Source: a virus. Taken from it: a stretch of 39,455 nucleotides of DNA. The notes under the pieces are model-generated. The model ran no database searches, was not told the origin of the DNA, and was given only the letters and a program-made list of their open reading frames with translations. A program made the translations under genes and the position numbers. The stretch's first letter is position 1, and every line of letters begins with the position of its first letter. Shown in pieces: positions 29,710 through 39,455 of the stretch. The DNA lies in IMG/VR virus record IMGVR_UViG_3300011113_000796, positions 1 through 39,455 of that record; one strand, given 5' to 3'.

Positions 29710-32700
29710 TTAAAATATATTGCTATTCCACTGAGAATTATTAACTCTTTCTGGTAATTTGCTAAATGTTAATGTCAAATCATCAAATTTTACAAAAGAG
29801 TTATTGGAGTAGTCAAAGCTTAAATAGGCTGAATGATCATTATCTGAACACGCAACTAATGTGTTAGCTGGATTGCTATAATCAGATTTTGTTGTATCTT
29901 GGAATTCTCTAAATGCTAGTGAATTTAAGCCGGGACCACCAACTTCCCAAACCCCTGTATCGGGTTTGTAGGCAGAAACGCTTCCGGTATTGTTAAAGAA
30001 ATATAAGCCAGAGGAAAGATTTACCAACTGCCCTTCAACTTTTTCTCCACCAGCCATGTCGTTAAGTTTTTCAAAGTAATAAATAAAATCAGCACCATTT
30101 TCTTTTGTCCTATAGAAACTGTTTAATTGGAAGAATTCTCCAACTCCACTGTTTCTAACAATATATCCATTTCTATTATTTAATGCTGTTCTGTACACTG
30201 AGAAATAACCATACAAGCTAACATTGTCATTAAATTGAGATGGGTTTTGTCTTAATTCTGATGCTGCTCCCAAATATTGATTGGAAGTTGAAGAAGACAA
30301 TGAGTAAGTATTTGTTGTAAAATTATGCTCAATTATTTGTTGATTTGTAAGAGACAATCCGGGCGTCTGATTTAAAGGATTGCCCAATAAGAAATACTGG
30401 CTATTCTCAAATGAGAAGGCAATCCAGTTCCAAGGTCTATTTATAGAATTATAATTATTATAGGTTTCATTGAATCCATTAAAGCTTATGGATATAATTG
30501 ATTCAAGATTTGAGCTTTGAGCAGAATTTCTACCGCTAGCGTAGCTAATTGTTAAATTACCACCTATTCCACTGGAATAATATCCATTTATAGTTGAGAA
30601 ATTGTTTCTTCTAAACTCTCTAATTGCCTGAGTCTCGTTTTCAGTTCCAACTAAGAAATTATCATTTATGAAAACTTCTTTGCCAGTTGTTTGTGTTGCT
30701 TTAAATGTTTCGCTTAATAATCCCATTTCATTTGCATAGACAAATGATGTGTTTGTTCCATAAGTAAATAAGAAGTAGTTTTTATTTTCTACAACATTTA
30801 TATAATTTGTTTTTTGGGTAATTCTGTAAGAATTATTTGCTGTAATGCATTTGACAGCGATATCATAAATTCCACCAATCAAGAAATTGGCATTAGTATA
30901 CGAAGCATTTGGATGTGCCAAGGAATCACTTAGTATCCACTCATAAATTTCGATTGGATCAATTGCGTATTCTCCATTATTTGTAACTGTGAAGTACAAA
31001 TTTATATTGTTGGGAGTCTTCACTTGATCATTAATTTCTATTTGATAGGCATTTAGATCAGGAACAATAGTTGCAAATTCAGGCGCAAAGTATCTTGCGT
31101 TAATTAGATTGGGCAGTGTTGTCGTATTGGAACCGAATCTATTTGAGACGGTCAACTTCACTGTATAATTTCCGGGGTTTTGGTATGTGTGGCTAGTATC
31201 AGCAGTTGAGTTAACCAAAGAGTAGCTAATTACCTTTGTTGTACCATCACCAAAGTCCCATGTGTAAGTGATGTCATTATTAACTAAATCTTTACCTGAA
31301 TTAAAACTCAAATCTGTGAATTCAACAGTAAACGGAACAATTCCAATTGTTGTGTTTGCTGTAAACCAAGGTTTAGGATTGTATGCAATGGTTCTGAGAT
31401 AATTGACCCTTTGTTCCATTGTTCCAAACAATGGTTTAGCAGTTGTTTCTCCAGCCGTTCCAGCAAATCCTTGTATAAGTTTCAAAGCATCTTTTATTGC
31501 GTTGTGATGTTGTGCAACAACATTCATTGTCACATTTGTAACATTTTTAGGCTTGTATGAATCAACAAAACCTTCAAGAAGCTGAATATCATTGAAAGTT
31601 GTGTTTGTTCTAGATGTGTAGTAGAAAGAAATAGCCCTAAATTCTGGATCACTACAATTTTCTGTCAAGGTGATAATGCCAGTGCTGGGGAATAAATCCA
31701 TGATTGAAGGATTGTTTTCCACAACAACATATGTGTCTCCAACATTATAATCTTGAGCTAATGTAAGCCTTAAACTATCTTTTACTCCATATAGATTTGA
31801 ATCAGTATCGAGAGATTGTGGATAGTTCAAGTTTGGTAATATCAAACTTACAGGTGGAGGTGTTGGCGCAACAGGAACAACAGGAGGTATTGGTGTTACT
31901 GGTGCGACAGGCGAAATAACTGGTGTAATCGGAGTCGTCGGAGCAACAGGAGTTGGCGCAGGCGAAGGAGTGGGCGCTGGAGTTGGGACAGGTATCGGTG
32001 TTGGAATCGGAGTCGGAACTGGTGTTGGACTTACAGGAGTAAATACGGGGCTTATTGGGCTTACAGGAGTAACAACAGGAGTAACAACAGGAGTAATTGG
32101 GCTTGTTGGAGTTATTGCATTTGGTGTTGGCGTTGCTAAGCCATAAGCAATTGATGTCCAAATATGACTTCCACCACCAATAGAGAATGAAGCTGGCAGT
32201 GGATGTTGTGTCCAAATGAATCCATTATTAGAAATAGCAGCATAATCATAAAGTTTTGCAACTGCTACATACTTATTGTTAATGTAAGCTATTGAATACC
32301 ATTCTTCAGATGATGGCAAAGTATTGCCAAGATACCAATTAACGCCATCAACTGAATAGCCAGTTCTGTTGCCAATACTTTCAACTGCTACAAACTTTCC
32401 ATCTCCATAAACAACTGGTCCACTGAAATAATTGTAAACTTCAATCCACTCTTGATTTAAACTTGTTGTGTAAACAATTCCATTTCCTATTATGGATGTC
32501 AAATATTTTCCATTACCGTAAACAATTTTAGAATCTCGCAAAGCTGGCAATGTGGCTTGTAATGGTCTCAATGTCCAATTTATGCCATCGCTTGAATATG
32601 CAAATCTATTAACAGAATGTACTACGAAATATCCATTGACAAAAGATATAGTTAACCAAGTTGTAGATAATGGAAGAGTGCCTTGTGTCCAATTAATTCC

Positions 32701-35700
32701 ATTAGTTGAATAAGCGTATTTATCTCCATTTGCGATTGCTACGAACCTTCCTGCTCCATATGCTATATCTTTCCAGAAATAACTTGTTGTAGGCGTTGGT
32801 CTTGGTAATGCAGCAGATCTCCATTCGCTAGCATCATATGAATAAGAAATCTCATTTATTTGACCAGTAAGTTTGTTATCATCGCCTTTAATAACTGCAA
32901 CAAATTTGTTATCGCCATAAGCAACAGATGACCCGTAATCTGACAAGAATGTCATGGTACTACCTGCCCAATCAACTCCATCGGTTGATGTGGCAGCAAC
33001 TGATTCGGCTGTAGTGACAATGTCAAATGTAACTGGTGAAACTGGAGTTGTAGGCGCAACTGAAGGACATCCTGCTCCTAATGCACTCAAGTTGTTGTTA
33101 TAAGGAAGTTCATATTCTGTCCAATTAATACCATCATATGAAACAGCAGCAGCACCACCATAAAACGCATTTGCAACAAATTTATTATTAAAGAATACAA
33201 CTCTATTCCATGTCTTATTAGAAGGCATATTTCCTAATTGCCAAGTTGTTCCATTTGTTGAATAGGCAAATTTATTTCCTTGACCAACGGCAACAAATTT
33301 GTTTGCACCAAATGCTATCGATTTTAACGGGTAAGTAAAACTGAATCCCATAGAACTGAATGTCCAAGTAAGACCATCAGTTGATGTTAATGCCTTTGCG
33401 TTTGGAGCAGATCCATCAAGAGTAACATACTTTCCATTGCCGTAGGCTGTTTTAATATTAATGCCAACAACAATTCCGCTTCCCGCAACAGTTTGTTGAG
33501 TCCAGTTTAACCCATCTGGAGATGTGACAACCACAGTGCTAAAACTTGAATCTTGACCAATAATTACGAAATTATCATTTACATAAGAAATTGATAACCA
33601 GATAGCCTGAATAGGTAAAATATGTGTTGCCCAAACAGTCCCCGGAATAGTTTCATTTTCAGGGAAAGATGTAGGTGGCGATATAGCTGAATACAATGTT
33701 CCTACAGAAGGACTTCCCTCGTTTACAGCAACAAATCTTCCATTTCCATAAGCAACCGAAGTCCATCGCCATATGTTATCACCCGGATTTGATGTACCAT
33801 CTGGCATATCATATTGCGACCAATATAATCCATTGAAAGTAATATATGCGTAAGCATATGTCCCATTGCCTGATGAGGCTACTCCAACAAATTTTCCATC
33901 ACCAAAAGCTATATCGAGAACAGTTGTCAACAAACTATTATCAACTTGCCCTTCAATCCATGTTTGTCCATCCTCAGATGCAAGTGAAGTGTTAGCGTAA
34001 CTTGTGGCGACAAAAGAAATATTATTACAAAATATTGGAGAAATTGGAGATATAGTTGGTGTTGTAGGTGTTACTGTCGGAGTAACTGGTACTGTTGGCG
34101 TTGGCACAGCAGGCGTTGTCGGAACTACAGGCGTGACAGGAGAAACAGGAGTTATAACAGCACAACCAATTCCAAATGTTGTATATGCATTCAAATAAAT
34201 ATTTGTAACAGGATCAAGAGTGGTTATTTCTACAGGTGTAGTGCTATCATTATTATTACCAGTTCCAAATAACCCATTATTTTGTCCCCAAGCGTAAACT
34301 TTATTGCCTTTTAATCCTATTGTAGTAGTATAAACGCTGCCAATTTTTTGCCAATCACTATCCAAGCCAATTAATATAGGAGATGAACTGTTTGTTGTTG
34401 TGCCATCACCAAATTGACCAAAAGCATTATTACCCCAAGCATAAAGATTTCCGTTCCTTATGCCAAACGAAACATTATTTTCTCCAGCAGAAACAAATTC
34501 CCAATCAGTAAATGCTCCTATTTGTGTCGGGACAAGTCTTTGAGTGGTTGTACCATCGCCCAAATTGCCAAAATCATTGTTACCCCAAGCATACAGGGCA
34601 CCATTTCTAATACCTAGAGCATAAAATGTTGTAGCTGAAATTTCTGTCCATCCGCCAGATGATCCAATTTGTTGCAAAGATGTGTAACTTGATACTGCAC
34701 CTGTTCCTGTTTGACCATTGACATTCCATCCCATTGAATAAAGATCACCATTTGTCTTTATTAAGAATGTTGTGTATTTTCCGCAATAAACTTTTGCCCA
34801 ATTAGTGTCATTGCCAACAAGCGTTGGGGTAATGTAACTTAAATTAGGCAAACCTAGATGGTAAAATCTATTATGCCCCCAACCATAAAGTCTTCCGCTT
34901 CTTATGCCCAAAGAAGATTCGCCACCAGTGGCAATATCTGTCCAAGTGTTTTCTTCACCAATTTTAATTGGAGTGTTGCTGTCTGTTGTGGAATTATTTC
35001 CTATTTGCCCATAAGCATTCCATCCCCATGCATATAATTCTCCATAAATAATAGCTAAAACATGGTAACTTACTGAAATTTTTTCCCAACCATTGTAATT
35101 TGATACGAATGTTGGGAAATTTTTATTTGTGTTTGTGCCATCACCAAATTGACCATAATTGTTATATCCCCATGAATAAACACCACAATTGTTATAAACA
35201 GGAGAAAATGTTGGTGTTACTGGCGATACAGGAGTATTTGGAGCATTAGGAGTTAGAATTGCTGGTGTAATTGGTGTTGTTGGCGTAACTGGTGTCGGAG
35301 GTGTGCAATCAATTGCAAATACTGTTTTATTTTTAGCAAAAATATCTCCAACATTGCTCAATAATGGATTTATGACTGGTTCATATGTTATGTAAGTTGG
35401 CGGGCTATTATCACCAAATGAGGCATCATTATTACCCCATACATAAAGTTCATTTCCTCTAAGTCCAAATGTGGAAGTGTATCCTACAACAATTTTATCC
35501 CAATTGTTCCAGAATCCAACTAAAACTGGCGCATTTACGCTGATAGTTCCGCCTGTTCCATATTGACCAAAATTATTATTGCCCCAAGCAAACAAATATC
35601 CTGCTCTAATACCTAGAGAAACGCCTATTTGCGAAGCAACTACATAATCCCAGTTTGTTGCCGAACCAATTTGTGTCGGCACTAATCTTTGCGTGTATGT

Positions 35701-38700
35701 TCCATCACCCAATTGACCATATGTGTTATCGCCCCAAGCATACAAGCGACCATTTCTGATGCCTAAAGCATAGCTTTGACCAGCAGAAACTTGTGTCCAT
35801 CCGCCAGATGAACCTATTTGTTGCAATGAAGTGTAACTTGAGACAGCGCCGGTTCCTGTTTGACCATCGACATTCCATCCCCAAGAATAAAGATTACCAT
35901 TTGTTTTAATGGCAAATGATGTGTAAGTTCCAGCTGAAATGTATTGCCAATCAGTATCAACTCCAATTTGTGTTGGAATTCTGTAAGTATTTCCTACAAC
36001 TAGATTCAAACAATTGTATCTGTTATATCCCCATCCATAAAGTGATCCGCTTCTTATGCCAAGAGAATATCCATCTCCTGCTGAAACTTCTTCCCATCCA
36101 ATATCTCCACCAATTCTTATCGGTTGATAAGAATCAGATATGTTGTCATTTCCTAATTGTGAATGATCATTCTTGCCCCATGCATACAAAGCTCCATTAA
36201 GAATTCCTAGTGTGTGGAATGCTACAGATATTTTTTGCCAGAAATCAGCTGTAGAAACATCAACTGGAACAGTATAAAGATACCAGTCTCCAATATCGTT
36301 GCCGGGATTGTATACACCTATTTGACCATTTGAGTTAGATCCCCATCCATATAAAGTGCATACAGAAGTTGCAGCTGGAGTTGCCGTAATTGGAGTTGCA
36401 GGAGTTGCTGGCGATGTTGGCACCGCTGGTGTAATGCCGGGAGCATTTGGTGCTGCTGGAGTTAATGCGCCACAAAGATTTAGAGCATAAACTGAATTCC
36501 ATTTTGTTGTTAAAGAATTCCAATTTTCAAGATAATAATTATTACTAGCATCTCCAATTTGAATTGGAGTCCATATTTTATCTTGTGAAGGTGTAAAATC
36601 ATCATAATAACAAGTTTCTGGTGATGTAATTTGCGCTAAGCCTAATTGGCAAAATGGATCAGAAGCACCCCATCCATACAAAAGACCATTTGATCTTATT
36701 GCAAATGAAATATATTTTCCTGCTTTTACATACACCCAATCAGTAAAGCCTGTAGCAACTTTTTTGGGCACTTTTGAATTAATTTTTGGATAATATTTTG
36801 GATCTGTGTATGGAATTCCAGCACCAATTCCATATCCTAATTGACCATAATAATTATCTCCCCAAGAATAAAGTATACCATTTCTAATGCCTAAAGCATG
36901 CCATTCACCTGCGCTTACATGTGTCCAATCGCTATAACTTCCTACTTTATTTGGACTTGTTCTATTAGTCAAATCTCCCAAACCAAGCTGACCATAACCA
37001 TTACCACCCCAAGCATAAAGCTCACCATTTCTAATACCAAAACAAAATGGTTCGGGAGAAGCATTCGGATTATCATTAGTACTTAATTGTCCAATACTTG
37101 CACAAACAAAAGACCAATCATTAGCAACTCCAATTTGTGTTATTTGTAATCTGGTTGTAGTTGTTCCATCTCCCAATTGACCAAAATCATTTTGACCAAA
37201 TCCATATAATTCACCACTTATTGATGGACCGGGACCAACTTGTTTAATAGCTAAGGTATAATTATATCCGCAAGCTACTAATTGCCAGTCTGTATCATTT
37301 CCTATTCTTGTTGGATAGTTTATTTGCGAAAATCCATCATAGTTAATTCCTAAAAATGGACCGAAACCCCAACCAAATAAAGCATTATTATCACCTCCAT
37401 CATCTTTTATAGCAATAGTATGGTATCTACCCATACTAATTTGCTTCCAGCTATTAGATCCTCCATCATCAATTAAATCTATTCTTTTTATTTCCATTAC
37501 AGAAACAGGAGTCAACGGAGCTTCTAAAGTTCCTAAACTATAATACAAATTACCATTACCTAAATATGCACTTCTTCCTAAGCCATATAATTTTCCATTT
37601 CTTAAAAGTAACAATGCGTTATCATTTGTGTTTGTTTCTACATATTCCCAATCATTATCAATTGTTATTTTTTGTGGTGCATAATAATTAACATCATTAC
37701 CTGTGCCTAGTTTACCAACTAAGTTATTGCCCCAAGCATACAAATCGTAAACACAATTTACAGGAGATGTAGAAACTGGAGTATTCCCCGGAGGCAAATA
37801 AGTCGCTTCTGTATTGCCTCTAATGACATAGCCAAAATATTTATCAGAATTGTTTATGTCTGACCAAACCAAACCAGCAACACTATAGATATTTTTGTAA
37901 ACAATAGTTGTGCTGAAATTCCAAAGAGCCAATCTGTTTAATTCTAAAGAAAGAATGAATTTGTCTTCTGCATAAGAAAAAGATTGTTTTAGAGCAGTAT
38001 ATTGATAGTGAAAAGTATAAGGAGGTGGTTCTATTGCTGTGTATAAAGTATGGTTTACAACACCCCAATCAGAACCATCAAATGTACTAGCAAAAAATAT
38101 TTCAGCATCTATATTGCTTTCAAAACTTCCTGCATAGTGAATCGCAGAACACATTGCAAATTTGTTGGCACCAAAAGCTATATCAGTCCAATTGACATTA
38201 TTTGGTCTTGGGACATCTGCTTCAGTCCAAGACAAACAATCACTTGAGTATCTTATTAAAGAAACATTTAGTGTTTGTGAAAGAGAAACATATAATGGAT
38301 TATCGTTTATTTTGCCATAAACTATTTTGCCAAAATTAATATTTGAACTACTATAAGACCAAGATGATAAATTAGAACTTGTTCCACTATAACAATTATT
38401 TACATTTGTTATAGAGCAGAATGAAGCAAAATAACCATCATCGTTATGTCCTTGAATACAAGGATATTTATTAGCAAAAGTATATTCATCCCAACTATCA
38501 ATCCCAGTAGGAAATTCTGTCCAAGATGAAACAGGAGTAGATTTATAAATCACTCCCTCATTAACAAATGATCCATTGGTCCATGATGTGGGACCACTTT
38601 TTATTCCAGAAACAACGAAACACGAACCATCAAATATTACACCATTACATCGGAAATTACTAAAATTTAAACATCTCCAAAAAACACCATCCTTTGATAC

Positions 38701-39455
38701 CCATAGCGATGGCTCGCTATAGTCTGGCATATTATTTTCTGCTCTTTGATTATAATTAGATCCAGATGAGCTGGACTGATAAATAGTTCCCAAATAATAG
38801 CCATAGTCTTCACTACTGACTATTTGTGGAAAAGCTTTGTATTGTAATAAAAATCCTAATGTATCATTAAATGTAGGTCTTTCAGCTATGCTGTTTCCAT
38901 AAGCATCAAATGTAATTCCCTCTTCCCATGTTTCCAAGTCTTCTGAATTACCATACAAACTTATATATTTTTTAAGAGAAACAGGCGATGGTGTAGGTGC
39001 CGCCGCTGGCGTTGGTGTCGGAGTAGGTGCTGCTGGTGCTGGTGTAGGCGCAGCAGGAGCAGGTGTTGGCGCAGCAGGAGCAGGTGTTGGGGCTGCTGGT
39101 GCTGGTGTTGGGGCTGCTGGTGCTGGTGTTGGCGCAGCAGGAGTTGTTGGCGCAGCTGGTGCTGCCGGTGCAAATGGTGATGCAGGTGCAAATGGCGTAG
39201 GCGATGGACTTGGACTGGGCGATGGACTTGGACTGGGCGATGGACTTGGACTAGGCGATGGACTTGGACTAGGCGATGGACTTGGACTAGGCGATGGACT
39301 TGGACTGGGCGATGGACTAGGCGAAGGACTAGGTGATGGACTTGGACTGGGCGATGGACTAGGGCTAGGCGATGGACTAGGACTAGGTGAAGGACTAGGA
39401 CTAGGTGATGGACTAGGACTAGGTGATGGACTAGGACTAGGTGATGGACTAGGAC
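29710..39455 (-). CDS. Giant modular tail-fibre/adhesin protein (RCC1, DGxxW and PKD repeats), N-terminus beyond the window
   Basis: No stop interrupts the frame up to base 39455, so at least 3,247 codons belong to this protein; a TTG at 38958 is not a convincing start. Order from the N-side: (PS)n and PTPAPAA linker (39455-38980); 'SKDGVFW' repeats (about 38980-37790); RCC1 block 1 (37790-36480); linker; RCC1 blocks 2 and 3 (36350-35310 and 35190-34160), units like 'LYAWGNNxxGQLGDGT ... VPTQIG ... W..VSAG...SLGIRNG'; linker; two 'STNGINWTQG ... AYGNGRFVAV' blocks (34020-33070, 33010-32150); a Pro-rich linker (32130-31850); the HHN module (near 31510); a PKD domain with 'YTWDFGDGTT' (about 31400-31100); and a 470-residue beta C-terminus. 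These beta-propeller-type folds suggest surface binding. Exceptionally long. Confidence 0.8.
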   Translation of the reverse strand, partial: PSPSPSPSPSPSPSPSPSPSPSPSPSPSPSPSPSPSPSPSPSPSPSPSPSPSPSPSPSPSPSPSPSPSPSPSPSPSPSPSPSPSPTPFAPASPFAPAAPAAPTTPAAPTPAPAAPTPAPAAPTPAPAAPTPAPAAPTPAPAAPTPTPTPAAAPTPSPVSLKKYISLYGNSEDLETWEEGITFDAYGNSIAERPTFNDTLGFLLQYKAFPQIVSSEDYGYYLGTIYQSSSSGSNYNQRAENNMPDYSEPSLWVSKDGVFWRCLNFSNFRCNGVIFDGSCFVVSGIKSGPTSWTNGSFVNEGVIYKSTPVSSWTEFPTGIDSWDEYTFANKYPCIQGHNDDGYFASFCSITNVNNCYSGTSSNLSSWSYSSSNINFGKIVYGKINDNPLYVSLSQTLNVSLIRYSSDCLSWTEADVPRPNNVNWTDIAFGANKFAMCSAIHYAGSFESNIDAEIFFASTFDGSDWGVVNHTLYTAIEPPPYTFHYQYTALKQSFSYAEDKFILSLELNRLALWNFSTTIVYKNIYSVAGLVWSDINNSDKYFGYVIRGNTEATYLPPGNTPVSTSPVNCVYDLYAWGNNLVGKLGTGNDVNYYAPQKITIDNDWEYVETNTNDNALLLLRNGKLYGLGRSAYLGNGNLYYSLGTLEAPLTPVSVMEIKRIDLIDDGGSNSWKQISMGRYHTIAIKDDGGDNNALFGWGFGPFLGINYDGFSQINYPTRIGNDTDWQLVACGYNYTLAIKQVGPGPSISGELYGFGQNDFGQLGDGTTTTRLQITQIGVANDWSFVCASIGQLSTNDNPNASPEPFCFGIRNGELYAWGGNGYGQLGLGDLTNRTSPNKVGSYSDWTHVSAGEWHALGIRNGILYSWGDNYYGQLGYGIGAGIPYTDPKYYPKINSKVPKKVATGFTDWVYVKAGKYISFAIRSNGLLYGWGASDPFCQLGLAQITSPETCYYDDFTPSQDKIWTPIQIGDASNNYYLENWNSLTTKWNSVYALNLCGALTPAAPNAPGITPAVPTSPATPATPITATPAATSVCTLYGWGSNSNGQIGVYNPGNDIGDWYLYTVPVDVSTADFWQKISVAFHTLGILNGALYAWGKNDHSQLGNDNISDSYQPIRIGGDIGWEEVSAGDGYSLGIRSGSLYGWGYNRYNCLNLVVGNTYRIPTQIGVDTDWQYISAGTYTSFAIKTNGNLYSWGWNVDGQTGTGAVSSYTSLQQIGSSGGWTQVSAGQSYALGIRNGRLYAWGDNTYGQLGDGTYTQRLVPTQIGSATNWDYVVASQIGVSLGIRAGYLFAWGNNNFGQYGTGGTISVNAPVLVGFWNNWDKIVVGYTSTFGLRGNELYVWGNNDASFGDNSPPTYITYEPVINPLLSNVGDIFAKNKTVFAIDCTPPTPVTPTTPITPAILTPNAPNTPVSPVTPTFSPVYNNCGVYSWGYNNYGQFGDGTNTNKNFPTFVSNYNGWEKISVSYHVLAIIYGELYAWGWNAYGQIGNNSTTDSNTPIKIGEENTWTDIATGGESSLGIRSGRLYGWGHNRFYHLGLPNLSYITPTLVGNDTNWAKVYCGKYTTFLIKTNGDLYSMGWNVNGQTGTGAVSSYTSLQQIGSSGGWTEISATTFYALGIRNGALYAWGNNDFGNLGDGTTTQRLVPTQIGAFTDWEFVSAGENNVSFGIRNGNLYAWGNNAFGQFGDGTTTNSSSPILIGLDSDWQKIGSVYTTTIGLKGNKVYAWGQNNGLFGTGNNNDSTTPVEITTLDPVTNIYLNAYTTFGIGCAVITPVSPVTPVVPTTPAVPTPTVPVTPTVTPTTPTISPISPIFCNNISFVATSYANTSLASEDGQTWIEGQVDNSLLTTVLDIAFGDGKFVGVASSGNGTYAYAYITFNGLYWSQYDMPDGTSNPGDNIWRWTSVAYGNGRFVAVNEGSPSVGTLYSAISPPTSFPENETIPGTVWATHILPIQAIWLSISYVNDNFVIIGQDSSFSTVVVTSPDGLNWTQQTVAGSGIVVGINIKTAYGNGKYVTLDGSAPNAKALTSTDGLTWTFSSMGFSFTYPLKSIAFGANKFVAVGQGNKFAYSTNGTTWQLGNMPSNKTWNRVVFFNNKFVANAFYGGAAAVSYDGINWTEYELPYNNNLSALGAGCPSVAPTTPVSPVTFDIVTTAESVAATSTDGVDWAGSTMTFLSDYGSSVAYGDNKFVAVIKGDDNKLTGQINEISYSYDASEWRSAALPRPTPTTSYFWKDIAYGAGRFVAIANGDKYAYSTNGINWTQGTLPLSTTWLTISFVNGYFVVHSVNRFAYSSDGINWTLRPLQATLPALRDSKIVYGNGKYLTSIIGNGIVYTTSLNQEWIEVYNYFSGPVVYGDGKFVAVESIGNRTGYSVDGVNWYLGNTLPSSEEWYSIAYINNKYVAVAKLYDYAAISNNGFIWTQHPLPASFSIGGGSHIWTSIAYGLATPTPNAITPTSPITPVVTPVVTPVSPISPVFTPVSPTPVPTPIPTPIPVPTPAPTPSPAPTPVAPTTPITPVISPVAPVTPIPPVVPVAPTPPPVSLILPNLNYPQSLDTDSNLYGVKDSLRLTLAQDYNVGDTYVVVENNPSIMDLFPSTGIITLTENCSDPEFRAISFYYTSRTNTTFNDIQLLEGFVDSYKPKNVTNVTMNVVAQHHNAIKDALKLIQGFAGTAGETTAKPLFGTMEQRVNYLRTIAYNPKPWFTANTTIGIVPFTVEFTDLSFNSGKDLVNNDITYTWDFGDGTTKVISYSLVNSTADTSHTYQNPGNYTVKLTVSNRFGSNTTTLPNLINARYFAPEFATIVPDLNAYQIEINDQVKTPNNINLYFTVTNNGEYAIDPIEIYEWILSDSLAHPNASYTNANFLIGGIYDIAVKCITANNSYRITQKTNYINVVENKNYFLFTYGTNTSFVYANEMGLLSETFKATQTTGKEVFINDNFLVGTENETQAIREFRRNNFSTINGYYSSGIGGNLTISYASGRNSAQSSNLESIISISFNGFNETYNNYNSINRPWNWIAFSFENSQYFLLGNPLNQTPGLSLTNQQIIEHNFTTNTYSLSSSTSNQYLGAASELRQNPSQFNDNVSLYGYFSVYRTALNNRNGYIVRNSGVGEFFQLNSFYRTKENGADFIYYFEKLNDMAGGEKVEGQLVNLSSGLYFFNNTGSVSAYKPDTGVWEVGGPGLNSLAFREFQDTTKSDYSNPANTLVACSDNDHSAYLSFDYSNNSFVKFDDLTLTFSKLPERVNNSQWNSNIF
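34160..36350 (-). repeat. Tandem duplication of a 383-codon RCC1-plus-linker segment
   Basis: Blocks at about 35310-36350 and 34160-35200 are close copies with a period of 1,149 bases, measured between matching bases at 34646 and 35795. The residues 'GQTGTGAVSSYTSLQQIGSS' are identical in both. Confidence 0.8.
39200..39455. repeat. 18-base minisatellite coding for (Pro-Ser)n, running off the right edge
   Basis: Plus-strand units such as gatggacttggactaggc (18 bases) repeat about six times from 39200, then shorten to 6- and 12-base variants to the window end. On the minus strand they code for Pro-Ser repeats of the giant protein. Point differences occur at the third codon position only, so the array is under protein-level constraint. 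Confidence 0.85.

Noticed and set aside
31802-32215. Ser/Cys/Asn-rich frame on the minus strand
   Set aside because: Shadow of the Pro/Thr/Val linker of the giant protein in another frame; no ribosome site.
38956-38958. TTG at 38958 as the start of the giant protein
   Set aside because: The frame stays open upstream with in-frame Pro-Ser/Pro-Thr-Ala linker codons to the window edge and there is no ribosome site, so the start lies outside the window.
38961-39191. A His/Gln/Leu-rich reading frame on the minus strand
   Set aside because: It is the out-of-frame shadow of the PTPAPAA/Pro-Ser linker of the giant protein; low-complexity DNA keeps several frames open.

Overview
The window is a gene-dense, AT-rich piece of a large tailed bacteriophage (Caudoviricetes) genome with T4-like, contractile-tail virion genes. 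The evidence is a set of neck and tail proteins that resemble T4 gp13 (7822-8709), gp14 (4242-4778), gp15 (320-1318) and the first 31 codons of a gp18-type tail sheath (1-94), followed by small structural proteins and two very long fibre or adhesin proteins. No tRNA, rRNA, IS element, integrase or CRISPR array was seen. The host cannot be told from this window. No gene-free stretch longer than about 100 bases exists; the longest is 15707-15807, a divergent promoter region.

Layout. (1) 1-10325: T4-like neck, tail and head genes mixed with glycosyltransferases and small putative head proteins, on short alternating blocks of both strands. (2) 10383-15706: small basic, acidic and cysteine-containing proteins, a TPR-glycosyltransferase, a GT2 glycosyltransferase and a COOH-NH2 ligase-type peptide ligase. 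(3) 15808-17410: putative virion proteins and a McsA-like zinc protein. (4) 17822-19586: DNA metabolism, with a Cas4/RecB-type PD-(D/E)XK nuclease carrying four cysteines, divergent from a Toprim primase. (5) 19873-25830: an actin/Hsp70-like ATPase with a duplicated DUF5659-type protein, a GT9 transferase, a putative abundant virion protein, a membrane-anchored protein and a Maf/DUF115-like protein. (6) 25834-39455: two fibre genes, about 13.6 kb on the minus strand. One is 1,288 codons and cysteine-rich. The other is open through the right edge, with at least 3,247 codons. It is built from RCC1-type repeats, 'DGxxW' repeats, a PKD domain and long Pro-Ser/Pro-Thr linkers.

How the parts work together. 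Strand changes about every 2 kb. Most divergent pairs are separated by only 15-101 bp, and nearly all of these gaps hold an AT-only element close to the T4 late promoter TATAAATA. The element is nearly self-complementary and could fire both ways. At six genes it lies exactly five bases before the start codon with no Shine-Dalgarno sequence, which predicts leaderless late mRNAs. Convergent pairs overlap by 4-32 bp, and several terminator hairpins lie inside the opposing gene. Two GC-richer genes (11042, 24094) instead have sigma70-like promoters and strong ribosome sites. Several proteins of unknown function begin with a short aromatic/basic peptide resembling the T4 capsid-targeting sequence, which suggests a set of packaged internal head proteins. 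Six or more glycosyltransferase-like genes and a peptide ligase point to modification of the virion or host surface.
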